Positions 47,163 to 56,618 of a stretch of DNA of 64,000 bases are shown in pieces. The stretch covers positions 434,001-498,000 of the forward strand of contig NZ_CP059191.1 in the NCBI RefSeq assembly GCF_014251575.1. The letters are read 5' to 3'. Source of the stretch: Blattabacterium cuenoti (GTDB lineage: Bacteria > Bacteroidota > Bacteroidia > Flavobacteriales > Blattabacteriaceae). Position numbers and translations under genes: made by a program. The notes under the pieces are model-generated. The model made no database searches, was not told where the DNA came from, and saw only the letters and a program-made list of their open reading frames with translations. Numbering within the stretch: the first letter of the stretch is position 1; each line of letters starts with the position of its first letter.

Positions 47163-49730
47163 ATGAATAAAAACGATAACTTTTATTGTGAAAAAAAAGA
47201 AGAAACTCCATTAATTAAGCAATATAATGATATAAAAAATAAATATCCAGATACAATTTTATTATTTCAAGTTGGAGATTTTTATGAAATCTTTGGAGAA
47301 GATGCTGTTAAATGTTCTAAAATATTAAATATTATTTTAACTAAGCGATCGAATCTTCATCTAGCAGGGTTTCCTTATCATTCGTTAAATGCCTATTTAC
47401 CAAAATTAATACGTTCAGGATTACGAGTAGCAATTTGTGATCAATTAGAAGAACCAAAAAAAGGAAAAAATATAGTAAAAAGAGGAGTTACTGAACTTGT
47501 AACTCCGGGAATAGCTATAAATGAAAATATTCTAAAAACTAAATCAAACAATTTCTTAGCTTCTATTCATGTTGGAATAAATAATTTAGGATTAAGTTTT
47601 TTAGATGTCTCTACAGGAGAATTTTTTATAACGGAAGATAAAAAAAATAATGTATTACAATATTTAAAACTTTTTAATCCCAGCGAAATTCTTTTTCAAA
47701 GAAAGGAAAAAAAATTTTTTGATCAATTATTAAAAAATAAGTATTATACTTTTTTAATGGAAGATTGGATATTCGATTATAGATTCGCATATGAAAAATT
47801 GATATCACATTTTAAAACAAATTCTCTAAAAGGATTTGGAATTGATGATTTAAAATTAGGCATTGTTTCTTCTGGAGTGATATTGTCTTATTTACATAAT
47901 ACACAACATTTCAACATCAAACACATTTCCAACATACGAAGGATAAAAAAAGAAGAACATATGTGGATTGATGACTTTACTTTTCAAAATTTAGAAATAT
48001 TTCATTCTTTGAATAAAGAAGGAATTCCTTTAATTCATGTTATTGACCAGACAATCACCTCAATGGGAGGAAGATTATTGAAAAATTGGATCCTTTTTCC
48101 TTTAATAAATATATTTCATATAAAAAAACGTCATAAAATAGTCCAAGAATTATATTACAATAATTCTATCCGAAATTTCATAAAAAATAAACTTAAAGAT
48201 ATTCATGATATAGAAAGAATGATTTCTAAAATGGTTATCGGAAAAGTATCTCCTCGTGAGATATATACACTTCATAAATCTTTGATTTCTATTACTAAAA
48301 TAAAAAAATTTTTTTTATCTCAAGAATCCAAAATACTTGTAGATCTTGCAAATTCTTTTCAAGATTGCAATATTATATCTGATAAAATCGTTAATACAAT
48401 ACAGGAAGATCCTCCACATCAAATTGAAAAAGGTAAAGGAAATGTAATTATCAAAGGATTTTCTAAAGAATTAGATGAAATTCGTCTGTTATATTTTTCG
48501 CAAAAAGAATATTTGGAAAAACTTTGCAAAATAGAACAATTAAATACAGGAATCAATAATTTAAAAATTGGATACAATAATATTTTTGGGTATTTCTTTG
48601 AAATAAAAAATTCAAAAAAACATAAGGTTCCATCTCACTGGATTCAAAAACAGACATTATCTAATTCCGTTAGATATATAACCGAAGAATTAAAAAATTA
48701 TGAATCTAAAATTTTGAATGCTGAACAAAAAATATTCTCTTTAGAAAAAGAAATATTTAATAATTTAATTGATCAAATTCTAGAAAAAATAAAACATCTG
48801 CAAAAAAATGCAAAAATAATTGCAAAATTAGATGTTTTATGCTCCTTTTCTAATCTAGCATTAGAAAACAATTATGTCAAACCAAAAATTAATCACTCTT
48901 TAAAAATATGCATTAAAAAAGGAAGACATCCAGTTATTGAAAGACAGTTTATCTCAAAAATATCTTACATTCCAAATGATATTATCTTAAATAAGTCAGA
49001 TAAACAAATTATGATCATAACAGGACCAAATATGTCCGGTAAATCTGCTATTTTACGTCAAACAGCTATTATCATACTAATGGCTCATATTGGAAGTTTT
49101 ATTCCAGCTGAATATGCAGAAATAGGATTAATAGATAAAATATTTAGCAGAGTAGGAGCTTCAGATAATATTTCTTTGGGAGAATCCACTTTTATGGTAG
49201 AAATGAACGAAACAGCAAGTATACTCAACAATATTTCCAAAAGAAGTTTTCTTATTTTAGATGAAATAGGAAGAGGAACAAGTACTTATGACGGAATTTC
49301 AATAGCAAAATCTATTGTTGAATTTTTACATGAAAATAGTTTACGCCCTCTAACTTTATTTGCTACTCATTATCATGAATTAAATGAAATGAGTTCTCTT
49401 TTTAAAAGAATAAAGAATTATCATGTTTCCGTAAAAAAAATTGATGACAATATTATTTTTATGCGAAAATTGATGGTTGGAGGAAGTGAGCATAGTTTTG
49501 GAATTCACGTGGCAAAGATATCTGGAATGCCCATAAAAATCGTTGATAGAGCAAAAAAAATATTAAAAAAATTAAAAAATGAAAATAATAAAAAAATAAA
49601 CAAAAAAAAAGCTTTCCATTTATTAAAAAAAATAATTTCTTCCTTAAAAAAAATAGATCACATTAATTCTCTATCTCTTGAAGATGCATATGTAAAAATG
49701 AATGAAATTAAAAATTTATTAGATCATTAA
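47163..49730 (+). CDS. mutS: DNA mismatch repair protein MutS
   Basis: Mismatch-recognition ATPase, 855 aa. Seen: the mismatch-binding loop LLFQVGDFYEIFGEDA (Phe-x-Glu), core and clamp domains, then the ATPase with Walker A TGPNMSGKSA (about residue 620), SFMVEM-like STFMVEMNETASIL, Walker B FLILDEIGRGT, and ATHYHEL. The C-terminal dimerisation tail is Lys-rich but present. The gene is intact, so mismatch repair is retained at least at this step; mutL is not in the window. Followed by two tRNA genes. Confidence 0.97.
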   Translation: MNKNDNFYCEKKEETPLIKQYNDIKNKYPDTILLFQVGDFYEIFGEDAVKCSKILNIILTKRSNLHLAGFPYHSLNAYLPKLIRSGLRVAICDQLEEPKKGKNIVKRGVTELVTPGIAINENILKTKSNNFLASIHVGINNLGLSFLDVSTGEFFITEDKKNNVLQYLKLFNPSEILFQRKEKKFFDQLLKNKYYTFLMEDWIFDYRFAYEKLISHFKTNSLKGFGIDDLKLGIVSSGVILSYLHNTQHFNIKHISNIRRIKKEEHMWIDDFTFQNLEIFHSLNKEGIPLIHVIDQTITSMGGRLLKNWILFPLINIFHIKKRHKIVQELYYNNSIRNFIKNKLKDIHDIERMISKMVIGKVSPREIYTLHKSLISITKIKKFFLSQESKILVDLANSFQDCNIISDKIVNTIQEDPPHQIEKGKGNVIIKGFSKELDEIRLLYFSQKEYLEKLCKIEQLNTGINNLKIGYNNIFGYFFEIKNSKKHKVPSHWIQKQTLSNSVRYITEELKNYESKILNAEQKIFSLEKEIFNNLIDQILEKIKHLQKNAKIIAKLDVLCSFSNLALENNYVKPKINHSLKICIKKGRHPVIERQFISKISYIPNDIILNKSDKQIMIITGPNMSGKSAILRQTAIIILMAHIGSFIPAEYAEIGLIDKIFSRVGASDNISLGESTFMVEMNETASILNNISKRSFLILDEIGRGTSTYDGISIAKSIVEFLHENSLRPLTLFATHYHELNEMSSLFKRIKNYHVSVKKIDDNIIFMRKLMVGGSEHSFGIHVAKISGMPIKIVDRAKKILKKLKNENNKKINKKKAFHLLKKIISSLKKIDHINSLSLEDAYVKMNEIKNLLDH

Positions 49731-49780
49731 AATAATTTGCTCCATATACAAAAGTGTTTTTAAATTAGTTTATTATTATG

Positions 49781-49853
<73 letters not shown>

Positions 49854-49863
49854 TTTAAAAAAA

Positions 49864-49948
49864 ACCTGGGTGGTGGAATTGGTAGACACACAGGACTTAA
49901 AATCCTGTGATCATTGCGATCGTACGGGTTCAAATCCCGTCCCGGGTA
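49864..49948 (+). tRNA. tRNA-Leu (UAA)
   Basis: Class II tRNA with a long variable arm (GATCATTGCGATC). Acceptor ACCTGGG/CCCGGGT, anticodon stem CAGGA/TCCTG with loop CTTAAAA (anticodon TAA), T arm GGTTCAAATCC. No encoded CCA. Its last 19 bases are antisense to the end of guaB. Reads UUR, a MiaA/MiaB target type. Confidence 0.96.
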
Positions 49949-51405
49949 TTTAGATAGTAATTTGGAGTTTCTTTTGTAATTCTGACACTGTGTGGATGAT
50001 TTTCTTTTAATCCTGAATTAGTTATTCTTACAAATTTTCCTTTTTCCATTAACTCTGTAATGGATGAAACTCCACAATAACCCATACCAGAACGCAATCC
50101 TCCACAAATTTGATAAATTGTATCTTTCATTTTCCCTTTGTAAGGGACTATAGCTTCTATTCCTTCTGGAACAGATTTTTCACTAAATTGAAAATAACGA
50201 TCTTTACTTCCTCTTTTCATAGCAATTAAAGACCCCATTCCAACATAAGTTTTAAATTTTCTTCCTTGAAAAATCACTTCCTCGCCAGGAGCTTCATCTG
50301 TTCCTGCAAATAAACTACCAATCATAACAGAACTAGCTCCTGCAGCAATAGCTTTTACCACGTCTCCTGAATATCTAATCCCCCCATCAGAAATCACATG
50401 AACATTTCTTTTCTTGGCGTATTCATACACATCATTAATAGCTGTTATTTGAGGCATTCCCACTCCAGATACTACTCTTGTCGTACAAATAGAACCAGAT
50501 CCTATTCCTACTTTTAAAACAGTAGAACCAGCATCTATCAAATCTTTAGCTCCTTCCTTTGTGACTACATTCCCTGCTAGTAATGAAATTCCTGGAAAAA
50601 AAGAACGGATTAATTTAATAACCTGTAATATTCTAGAAGAATGACCATGAGCTGAATCTATAGCTATGAGATCTGCTCCCACTTTGACTAAAGATTCCAC
50701 TCTATCTAAAGTGTGTTTATCTATCCCTACAGCAGCTCCTACACGAAGACGTCCTCTAGAATCTTTGCATGCATTAGGGTGCTTAATTAAATTATCAATA
50801 TCCCTAATTGTGATTAATCCTACCAATTTATTATTTTCATCTACAATAGGTAATTTTTCTATTCTCTCTTTTAATAAAATATTCTTTGCTTTTTCCAGAG
50901 TAATATTTTTTTTAGAAGTAATCAAGTTTTCTCTTGTCATTACTTCCTCTACTAAAGAATCCAAATTTGTACGATATTTGATATCTCTTCTCGTAATAAT
51001 TCCTACTAATGAATAATCTTTTTCTATAACAGGAAGTCCAGATATTTTATATCTTTTCATAAGATATTGAGCATGTTTTAGTGTAGAATCTCTGGAAAGA
51101 GTTATAGGATCATCTATCATTCCACTTTCACTTCTTTTTACCCTGTAAACTTCTTCTGATTGATTCTTTATACTCATGTTTTTATGAATAATACCTATTC
51201 CTCCTTCCCTAGCTATAGATATAGCTAAAGAAGATTCAGTCACTGTATCCATGGCAGCACTCAATATGGGGATGTTTAGAGAAATGTCAGGTGTCAAATA
51301 AGTTTTAAGAGAGACTTCTGATGGAAGAATTGAAGAAAAGGAGGGAACAAGCAAAACATCATCAAAAGTTAGAGCCTCTTTTAAAATCTTTTTATTTAAA
51401 GACAT
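49930..51405 (-). CDS. guaB: Inosine-5'-monophosphate dehydrogenase
   Basis: Rate-limiting step of GMP synthesis: IMP to XMP with NAD+. 491 aa, full length. Seen: N-terminal [12 protein letters not shown], the paired CBS domains (about residues 95-205), the catalytic loop [13 protein letters not shown] with active-site Cys, [17 protein letters not shown], and the flap with [10 protein letters not shown]. Its stop codon lies inside the antisense tRNA-Leu gene. The upstream gap of 209 bp to the lipoprotein gene carries a -7 candidate TAAGTTTG (51484-51491, reverse). Confidence 0.97.
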   Translation of the reverse strand: MSLNKKILKEALTFDDVLLVPSFSSILPSEVSLKTYLTPDISLNIPILSAAMDTVTESSLAISIAREGGIGIIHKNMSIKNQSEEVYRVKRSESGMIDDPITLSRDSTLKHAQYLMKRYKISGLPVIEKDYSLVGIITRRDIKYRTNLDSLVEEVMTRENLITSKKNITLEKAKNILLKERIEKLPIVDENNKLVGLITIRDIDNLIKHPNACKDSRGRLRVGAAVGIDKHTLDRVESLVKVGADLIAIDSAHGHSSRILQVIKLIRSFFPGISLLAGNVVTKEGAKDLIDAGSTVLKVGIGSGSICTTRVVSGVGMPQITAINDVYEYAKKRNVHVISDGGIRYSGDVVKAIAAGASSVMIGSLFAGTDEAPGEEVIFQGRKFKTYVGMGSLIAMKRGSKDRYFQFSEKSVPEGIEAIVPYKGKMKDTIYQICGGLRSGMGYCGVSSITELMEKGKFVRITNSGLKENHPHSVRITKETPNYYLNTRDGI

Positions 51406-51483
51406 AATTTTTTATTTGTTTATAAAAATATATAATTTTGTTTAGTTCAATGAAAAAACGTAATTTTGTAATGTTCTTATTTT

Positions 51484-51491
51484 CAAACTTA
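51484..51491 (-). promoter_or_regulatory. Putative -7 promoter element of guaB
   Basis: TAAGTTTG on the reverse strand matches TAnnTTTG, giving a guaB leader of about 70 nt. An imperfect inverted repeat related to the one at 13815-13831 overlaps it. Confidence 0.35.
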
Positions 51492-51512
51492 AAAAAGTTG
51501 GTTATATTTCCT

Positions 51513-51539
51513 TTTGTATTTATTAGGAAAAAATACAAA
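51513..51539. repeat. Inverted repeat in the guaB / lipoprotein divergent gap
   Basis: TTTGTATTT (51513-51521) and AAATACAAA (51531-51539) form a perfect 9-bp stem with a 9-base loop. It may be an operator between the two divergent promoters. There is no T-tract, so it is not an obvious terminator. Confidence 0.4.
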
Positions 51540-51572
51540 TAATGATATATTTTTTCATTCCAAATTTTTATA

Positions 51573-51580
51573 TAAATTTG
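51573..51580 (+). promoter_or_regulatory. Putative -7 promoter element of the orphan lipoprotein gene
   Basis: TAAATTTG matches TAnnTTTG, with a likely leader of about 28 nt before ATG 51615. The -33 element is not clear. Confidence 0.45.
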
Positions 51581-51614
51581 CCCAGAATATGTAATAATTG
51601 AAATACTATTGATT

Positions 51615-51884
51615 ATGATGAAAAAATTAAGAATTACTGTTACTACGATCCTATTGGCGATATTTTTGTTTACTATCAGTTGTAATAACAAAAATAAAAA
51701 TGAAAATCCCTCTACTACAACAGAAGAGGAAAAAACAGCTAATAATAATCAAACAGATTCCACTAATACAACAAACACTCCTCCTGCAACTTCTAGTGAG
51801 GAATCCTCAAAAAATAATAATGAGGAAAACGGAACAACAAAAGAAAAAATAACTACTGAAGAAAACGAAAAAAATAATAAATAA
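51615..51884 (+). CDS. Orphan low-complexity lipoprotein
   Basis: About 89 aa. A clear lipoprotein signal (MKKLRITVTTILLAIFLFTISC, written here only as a signal ending in TISC) is followed by a tail made almost wholly of Asn, Thr, Ser, Glu and Lys, with one PPAT word and no predicted fold. I do not recognise a family. It has its own promoter box and a strong terminator, so it is expressed as a single gene. It stands alone on the forward strand between long reverse operons. ATG 51615 or 51618 may start it. A role as a periplasmic spacer or membrane-anchored tail is only a guess. Confidence 0.7.
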   Translation: MMKKLRITVTTILLAIFLFTISCNNKNKNENPSTTTEEEKTANNNQTDSTNTTNTPPATSSEESSKNNNEENGTTKEKITTEENEKNNK

Positions 51885-51885
51885 T

Positions 51886-51921
51886 TAGGATTGATTTTAA
51901 AAATAGGATTGATTTTAAAAA
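51886..51921 (+). repeat. Two perfect tandem copies of an 18-bp unit
   Basis: TAGGATTGATTTTAAAAA occurs at 51886-51903 and again, identical, at 51904-51921, directly after the lipoprotein stop. The second copy runs into the A-tract of the terminator. Recent slipped-strand duplication is the likely origin. Confidence 0.9.
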
Positions 51922-51967
51922 AAAGCAAAAAAGAGAAACCCATCGTTCGCTCTTTTTTGCTTTTCCA
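51917..51967. terminator. Strong bidirectional intrinsic terminator
   Basis: AAAAGCAAAAAAGAG (51921-51935) pairs perfectly over 15 bp with CTCTTTTTTGCTTTT (51950-51964), loop of 14 bases, with A and T runs on the two sides. It ends the lipoprotein transcript on one side and rplS on the other. Confidence 0.88.
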
Positions 51968-51969
51968 CT

Positions 51970-52314
51970 TCAACTTTTAACTCTTGCTTTTTTTCCCTTA
52001 AGAAATCTAAAATAATAAATTTTAGATCTACGAACTTTCCCTTTTTTATTAACTTCTATTTTTTGTATGTTTGGTTGATTGAAAATAAATATACGTTCTA
52101 TTCCTACTCCAATACTTATTTTTCGAATAGTGAATGTTTTGGTTAATCCTTTTCCTTGTTTTTTTATAACTACACCTTTAAAAGATTGGATTCTTTTTTT
52201 TTCTCCTTCTTTAATTTCAAAAAAAACAGTAATAGTATCTCCGGAATTAAATAATGGAAAATTATTTATAGGAATAAATTTATTTTCTGTGTATCTAATA
52301 AAATTTTGTAACAT
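51970..52314 (-). CDS. rplS: 50S ribosomal protein L19
   Basis: 114 aa. Protein at the 30S-50S interface. Seen: FNSGDTITVFFEIKEGEKKRIQSFKGVVIKKQG, TFTIRKISIGVGIERIF and GKVRRSKIYYFRFLKGKKAR, all canonical. It is the last gene of the long reverse run beginning with nifS or sdhC, and 6 bp after glmM, an unusual neighbour for L19. Confidence 0.96.
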   Translation of the reverse strand: MLQNFIRYTENKFIPINNFPLFNSGDTITVFFEIKEGEKKRIQSFKGVVIKKQGKGLTKTFTIRKISIGVGIERIFIFNQPNIQKIEVNKKGKVRRSKIYYFRFLKGKKARVKS

Positions 52315-52320
52315 AATTTT

Positions 52321-53709
52321 TTATAATTTTTTCACTTCGCACACAACTTCTTTTGCTAATAAATCAGCTCTTGTTTTTGAAAAACTTTCTGTATGTATTC
52401 TAATAATATTTTCAGTATTAGATTTTCTTATATGTATCCATTCATTATTTAATAAATCAATTTTAATTCCATCACTCAAATTCATTTTTTTCCCTTTATA
52501 CTTTTCTTTTATTCTTTTTAGTAGAATTTTAATTTTTTCATGAGAATAAAGTCTGATTTTCTTTTTAGACATAAAAAAATTAGAATATTTTTTTTTTAAT
52601 TTGGATAATGAAATGTTATAAAGTTTAGCTATTTGAGTTAAAAATAAAGCAATTCCTACTAACGCATCCCTTCCATAACGAAATTCAGGATAAACAATTC
52701 CTCCATTCCCTTCTCCTCCAATCACAGCATGAACCTCTTTCATTTTTTTGATAACATGAACTTCTCCTACAGAAGTAGAATGATAAGGAACTCCTTTTCT
52801 GATAGCAAGATCTTTTAATACATGAGAAGAAGATAATGTAGAAACAACAGGTCCCAATTTATTTTCTAATACATAATCAGCTATGGAGACTAAAGTATAT
52901 TCTTCTCCAAAAAAATCTCCATTTTCACAAATAAATACCACACGATCAACATCTGGATCCACAGAAATCCCCAAATCTGCCTTGATTTCCGGAACTTTAT
53001 TGCATATTTCTTTTAAATTTTTTTTGATAGGTTCAGGATTGTGAACAAAATCACCGTGAGGATCGCAATGCATCTCAATAACATGAACCCCCAAATGTTT
53101 TAAAAGAATAGGAACTGCTATTCCTCCTGTTGAGTTAATTCCATCGATTACAATTTTTAATCTTGCTTTTTGAATGATATTCCTATCTATAATAGGTAAT
53201 GAAAGAATTTTTTCTATATGTTTTTGAATATAATCCTTTCTATGAAAAAGATTCCCTAATTTTTTATAAGAGGAAAACCGAAAATTTTCTTTTTCTGTTA
53301 TATAAAATAATTTTTGAAAATCTTCTTCAGATAAAAACTCTCCACAAGAATTAAACATTTTTAATCCATTCCAATTTTTAGGATTATGACTAGCCGTTAA
53401 CATAACTCCTCCATCAGCTTTTTCATTCATAACAGCTATTCCAACAGTAGGAGTTGTAGATAACCCAATATTTATCACATCTACTCCAAGACTTCTAAAA
53501 GTGATTATTAAAAACTGTTGAAATAAAACAGAAGTAACTCTCCCATCTCTACCTAAGATGATAACATACTTTTTTTTTCTTTTATATTTCCTTTTCATCC
53601 AGGAAACATATCCTGCAGAAAATTTAATTATATCTATAGGAGAAAAACCTTCTCCTACTTTTCCTCCCAAAGTACCCCTTATCCCAGATGAAGATTTTAC
53701 AAGTGTCAA
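52321..53709 (-). CDS. glmM: Phosphoglucosamine/phosphohexose mutase
   Basis: Alpha-D-phosphohexomutase of 462 aa. Seen: SSGIRGT at the N-terminus, the phosphoserine loop GVMLTASHNPKNWNG with Ser107, the metal site DPDVDR, the sugar-specificity loop GGEGNGGIVYPE, and a C-terminal phosphate-binding region RIHTES. Most likely the GlmM that makes glucosamine-1-phosphate for peptidoglycan and LPS; a phosphomannomutase role is possible, since Bacteroidetes GlmM is annotated both ways. Confidence 0.88.
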   Translation of the reverse strand: MTLVKSSSGIRGTLGGKVGEGFSPIDIIKFSAGYVSWMKRKYKRKKKYVIILGRDGRVTSVLFQQFLIITFRSLGVDVINIGLSTTPTVGIAVMNEKADGGVMLTASHNPKNWNGLKMFNSCGEFLSEEDFQKLFYITEKENFRFSSYKKLGNLFHRKDYIQKHIEKILSLPIIDRNIIQKARLKIVIDGINSTGGIAVPILLKHLGVHVIEMHCDPHGDFVHNPEPIKKNLKEICNKVPEIKADLGISVDPDVDRVVFICENGDFFGEEYTLVSIADYVLENKLGPVVSTLSSSHVLKDLAIRKGVPYHSTSVGEVHVIKKMKEVHAVIGGEGNGGIVYPEFRYGRDALVGIALFLTQIAKLYNISLSKLKKKYSNFFMSKKKIRLYSHEKIKILLKRIKEKYKGKKMNLSDGIKIDLLNNEWIHIRKSNTENIIRIHTESFSKTRADLLAKEVVCEVKKL

Positions 53710-53763
53710 AAATTAGTTGAATTTTTTTATCATGAACAAAAATACAAAATTAAATTTTGAGAT

Positions 53764-54996
53764 TTATTCAAATTCTAATACTTTGATGATAGGAATTTTA
53801 TTAATAATAAATAAAATAGGGAAAAATATAGTCACAAAACAAATCAAAATAATAGATAAATTGATAATGAATAGATGGCTTATATTAATACAAATTGGAA
53901 CAAAATCTACAAAGTATTGTATTTTATTTAGTAATACTAAATGAAATTTTTTTTGCAGTATCAATAAGGTAATTCCTATAGTATTTCCTATGATTAATGA
54001 TGGAATAAATATTTGCAGAACATAAAACAGAAATATTTTGTGTATAACTTTATTTTGAGCTCCTAAAGTTTTTAAAATACCTATAGTTCTGATTCTTTCC
54101 AAAAGAAGTATTAGAATAAATACAATCATATTTATAACTAATGATATAAAAACAATAAAACTAATAACAAGTATATTCGTATCAAATATGTTTATCCATT
54201 CTATAATATCACGATTATTTTGATCATAAATAGTTTTAACTAAAAAATTGTTAGGTATTTTTTTTAAAATTTTTTCCTTTATATTTTCTTTGTTATAAGG
54301 AAAATAAGACAGAAAAATTTCAAATTTTTCTGATAAATCTTTTTTACATCCATAAATCTGTTGAATCGATTTTATATTTCCAATAATGTATAGATCATCA
54401 AATTCTGTAATTCCTGTTTCGTATAAACCAGAAACTCTAAATTTTTTAGATATAATAGTAGGATCGCCATTTTTTTTAAAAAAAAGGAAATCTATTTTCA
54501 CATTTGATCCAATATTTAATCCTAATGATAAGGATATTTTTTTGGATAAAATAATGTTTTTATTACAATCATTATTTTTTTTTTTGTTACAAAAATTTCC
54601 ATCAATTAAAAAATATTTAAAAAAAATGGGATTATAATCTTCATATAATCCTTTATATATATATCTTCCTGTTTTATTATCCGTTCCAATAATTATATCT
54701 TTTTCAACAATTTTATAAATTTTTTTTACATAATTGTAATTGATATATTTTTTTTGAAAAAAAAGTTTTTCAGGAAAAATTGAATTTATATTTTCTATAA
54801 CAATTTGTCCTCTAACATTTAACAATTTATCTTTTATAATTTCTTTGAATCCATATCCTATAGAAAAAGTCAAAATAGCAATAATTAAACCGAAAGTTAT
54901 TGTTATTTGTGTTATTATAACTATTGTTCTAAGAGTTCTATTTTTTCTACAATCTTTCCAAACTGTTTTTTTAGAGAAAAACCATTCAAAATTCAA
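53764..54996 (-). CDS. FtsX/LolCE-type ABC transporter permease
   Basis: A 410-aa membrane protein. One helix near the N-terminus (IITQITITFGLIIAILTF) precedes a periplasmic domain of about 200 residues. Three C-terminal helices follow (around 275-300, 325-350, 375-400), with the LERIRTIGILKTLGAQ word typical of the MacB/FtsX fold. The most likely role is lipoprotein release (LolC/LolE type), which fits the lipoproteins in the window, though cell-division FtsX relatives cannot be ruled out. No ATPase partner is nearby. Eight bp after dnaB. Confidence 0.82.
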   Translation of the reverse strand: MNFEWFFSKKTVWKDCRKNRTLRTIVIITQITITFGLIIAILTFSIGYGFKEIIKDKLLNVRGQIVIENINSIFPEKLFFQKKYINYNYVKKIYKIVEKDIIIGTDNKTGRYIYKGLYEDYNPIFFKYFLIDGNFCNKKKNNDCNKNIILSKKISLSLGLNIGSNVKIDFLFFKKNGDPTIISKKFRVSGLYETGITEFDDLYIIGNIKSIQQIYGCKKDLSEKFEIFLSYFPYNKENIKEKILKKIPNNFLVKTIYDQNNRDIIEWINIFDTNILVISFIVFISLVINMIVFILILLLERIRTIGILKTLGAQNKVIHKIFLFYVLQIFIPSLIIGNTIGITLLILQKKFHLVLLNKIQYFVDFVPICINISHLFIINLSIILICFVTIFFPILFIINKIPIIKVLEFE

Positions 54997-55003
54997 TATA
55001 CTT

Positions 55004-56566
55004 TTATTTTAGATCCTCATAATTTTCATTATCAAAATCGATTTTATTATTGTATTGAGATTCTGAAGAAATATTATCAAAATCACTATAAGGAGATAAA
55101 AATAAATTTTCTTGATCAAGAATATTTTTTTTATAATCCTCTTCCCAAATTAATGATGGACGTTTTTTTTCTTCCAAGTTGATAAATTTGGCTTGATCAC
55201 TTATAAATTTTAAACGAAATTTATCTAATCCTCCATTTCTATGTTTAGCTATTATAATTTCTGCTTCACCAATACAAGAATCATTTTCTTCATCAGAATC
55301 CCAAGTTTTAAATCCATAATACTCTGGTCTATAAATAAATAAAACTATATCTGCATCTTGTTCAATCGCACCTGACTCACGTAAATCGGATAACAAAGGA
55401 CGTTTACTTCCTCCTCTTGTTTCAACAGCTCTAGAAAGCTGTGATAAAGCTATAATAGGAATATCAAGTTCCTTAGCTATAGACTTTAAATTTCTAGAAA
55501 TAATTGATATCTCTTGCTCTCGATTTTGCAATTTAGAACCATGATCATTAATCACCATTAATTGCATATAATCTATCAATATTAATTTTATTCCATGCTG
55601 AGATATCAAACGACGGCATTTTGCACGAAAACTAAATATGGATAAAGAAGGAGTATCATCTATAAATAGAGGTGCATCCTTTAAATTTTTTGTTTTATTA
55701 ATCAAGCATTCCCAATCTGAACTAGACAAACTAGCTCTTTTGATTTTTTCTGAAGAAATCCCGGTTTCTGATGAAATGAGTCTTGTGATTAATTGAATAG
55801 AAGACATTTCTAATGAAAAAACTATAACCGGAATTTTTTGTTCTACTACAATATTTTTAACCATGGACAACATAAAAGTTGTTTTTCCCATACCAGGTCT
55901 AGAAGCTAATATAATTAAATCAGAATTTTGCCATCCGGAAGTAATCTGATCCATTTTGTGAAATCCAGAAGAAATTCCACTCAACCCTTCTTTTTCTGCT
56001 TTTTTTATTTTATCAATAGCTTTTTTTATAAGACATTGAGTTGTTTCATATTTTTTTGTGATCAAATATTTCTGGTTAATCTCAAAAAGTTTTGATTCTG
56101 CATAATCTAAAAGATCAAAAACGTCTGTACTATCCTCATGACATTTTTGAATAATATCAGAAGATATACTAATTAATTTTCTTAAAAAAAACTTTTGTAA
56201 TACGATTCTACTATGATACTCTATATGTGCAGAAGAAATAACTTTTTGTGTTAATTCTATCAAATAAAATTCTCCCCCTACTAATTCCAATTTTCCAATC
56301 TTGCGAAGATCGTTCGAAACAGTATATAAATCAATCGGTTTAGAATTATGATATAATCTTTGTACTGCCCCAAAAATTTCTTGATGTGCTTTTTTATAAA
56401 AAACTTCAGGAAAAAGTATATCAATAATTTCATCTAACCCATTTTTATCTATCATGATTGCTCCTATTACAGCTTCTTCCAAATCCAATGCTTGAGGAGG
56501 TATTTTTCCTTTTTTAGAATGAAAATTATTTTCTTCTCCTTGTCTGATACAATTCATTTGAATCAT
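55004..56566 (-). CDS. dnaB: Replicative DNA helicase DnaB
   Basis: Ring helicase of the replication fork, 520 aa. Seen: N-terminal domain with PPQALDLEEAVIGAIMID, linker helix, RecA-like domain with Walker A ILASRPGMGKTTF, FSLEMS, DYMQLM (Walker B), QLSRAVE and RPLLSDLRESGAIEQDAD. A 50-residue acidic Asn/Asp/Ser tail follows the conserved core. No intein. Lies 53 bp after accA. The conserved core is complete. Confidence 0.97.
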   Translation of the reverse strand: MIQMNCIRQGEENNFHSKKGKIPPQALDLEEAVIGAIMIDKNGLDEIIDILFPEVFYKKAHQEIFGAVQRLYHNSKPIDLYTVSNDLRKIGKLELVGGEFYLIELTQKVISSAHIEYHSRIVLQKFFLRKLISISSDIIQKCHEDSTDVFDLLDYAESKLFEINQKYLITKKYETTQCLIKKAIDKIKKAEKEGLSGISSGFHKMDQITSGWQNSDLIILASRPGMGKTTFMLSMVKNIVVEQKIPVIVFSLEMSSIQLITRLISSETGISSEKIKRASLSSSDWECLINKTKNLKDAPLFIDDTPSLSIFSFRAKCRRLISQHGIKLILIDYMQLMVINDHGSKLQNREQEISIISRNLKSIAKELDIPIIALSQLSRAVETRGGSKRPLLSDLRESGAIEQDADIVLFIYRPEYYGFKTWDSDEENDSCIGEAEIIIAKHRNGGLDKFRLKFISDQAKFINLEEKKRPSLIWEEDYKKNILDQENLFLSPYSDFDNISSESQYNNKIDFDNENYEDLK

Positions 56567-56618
56567 TAAATCATTTTAAATAAAGCATCACTATACGTGA
56601 ATAGAAAAAATTTGAAGT

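Noticed and set aside
51392-51691. 99-codon reverse reading frame upstream of guaB
   Set aside because: It overlaps guaB and the lipoprotein gene start, contains the promoter region and inverted repeat, and codes for a Lys/Ile/Phe/Asn-rich string with no recognisable domain.
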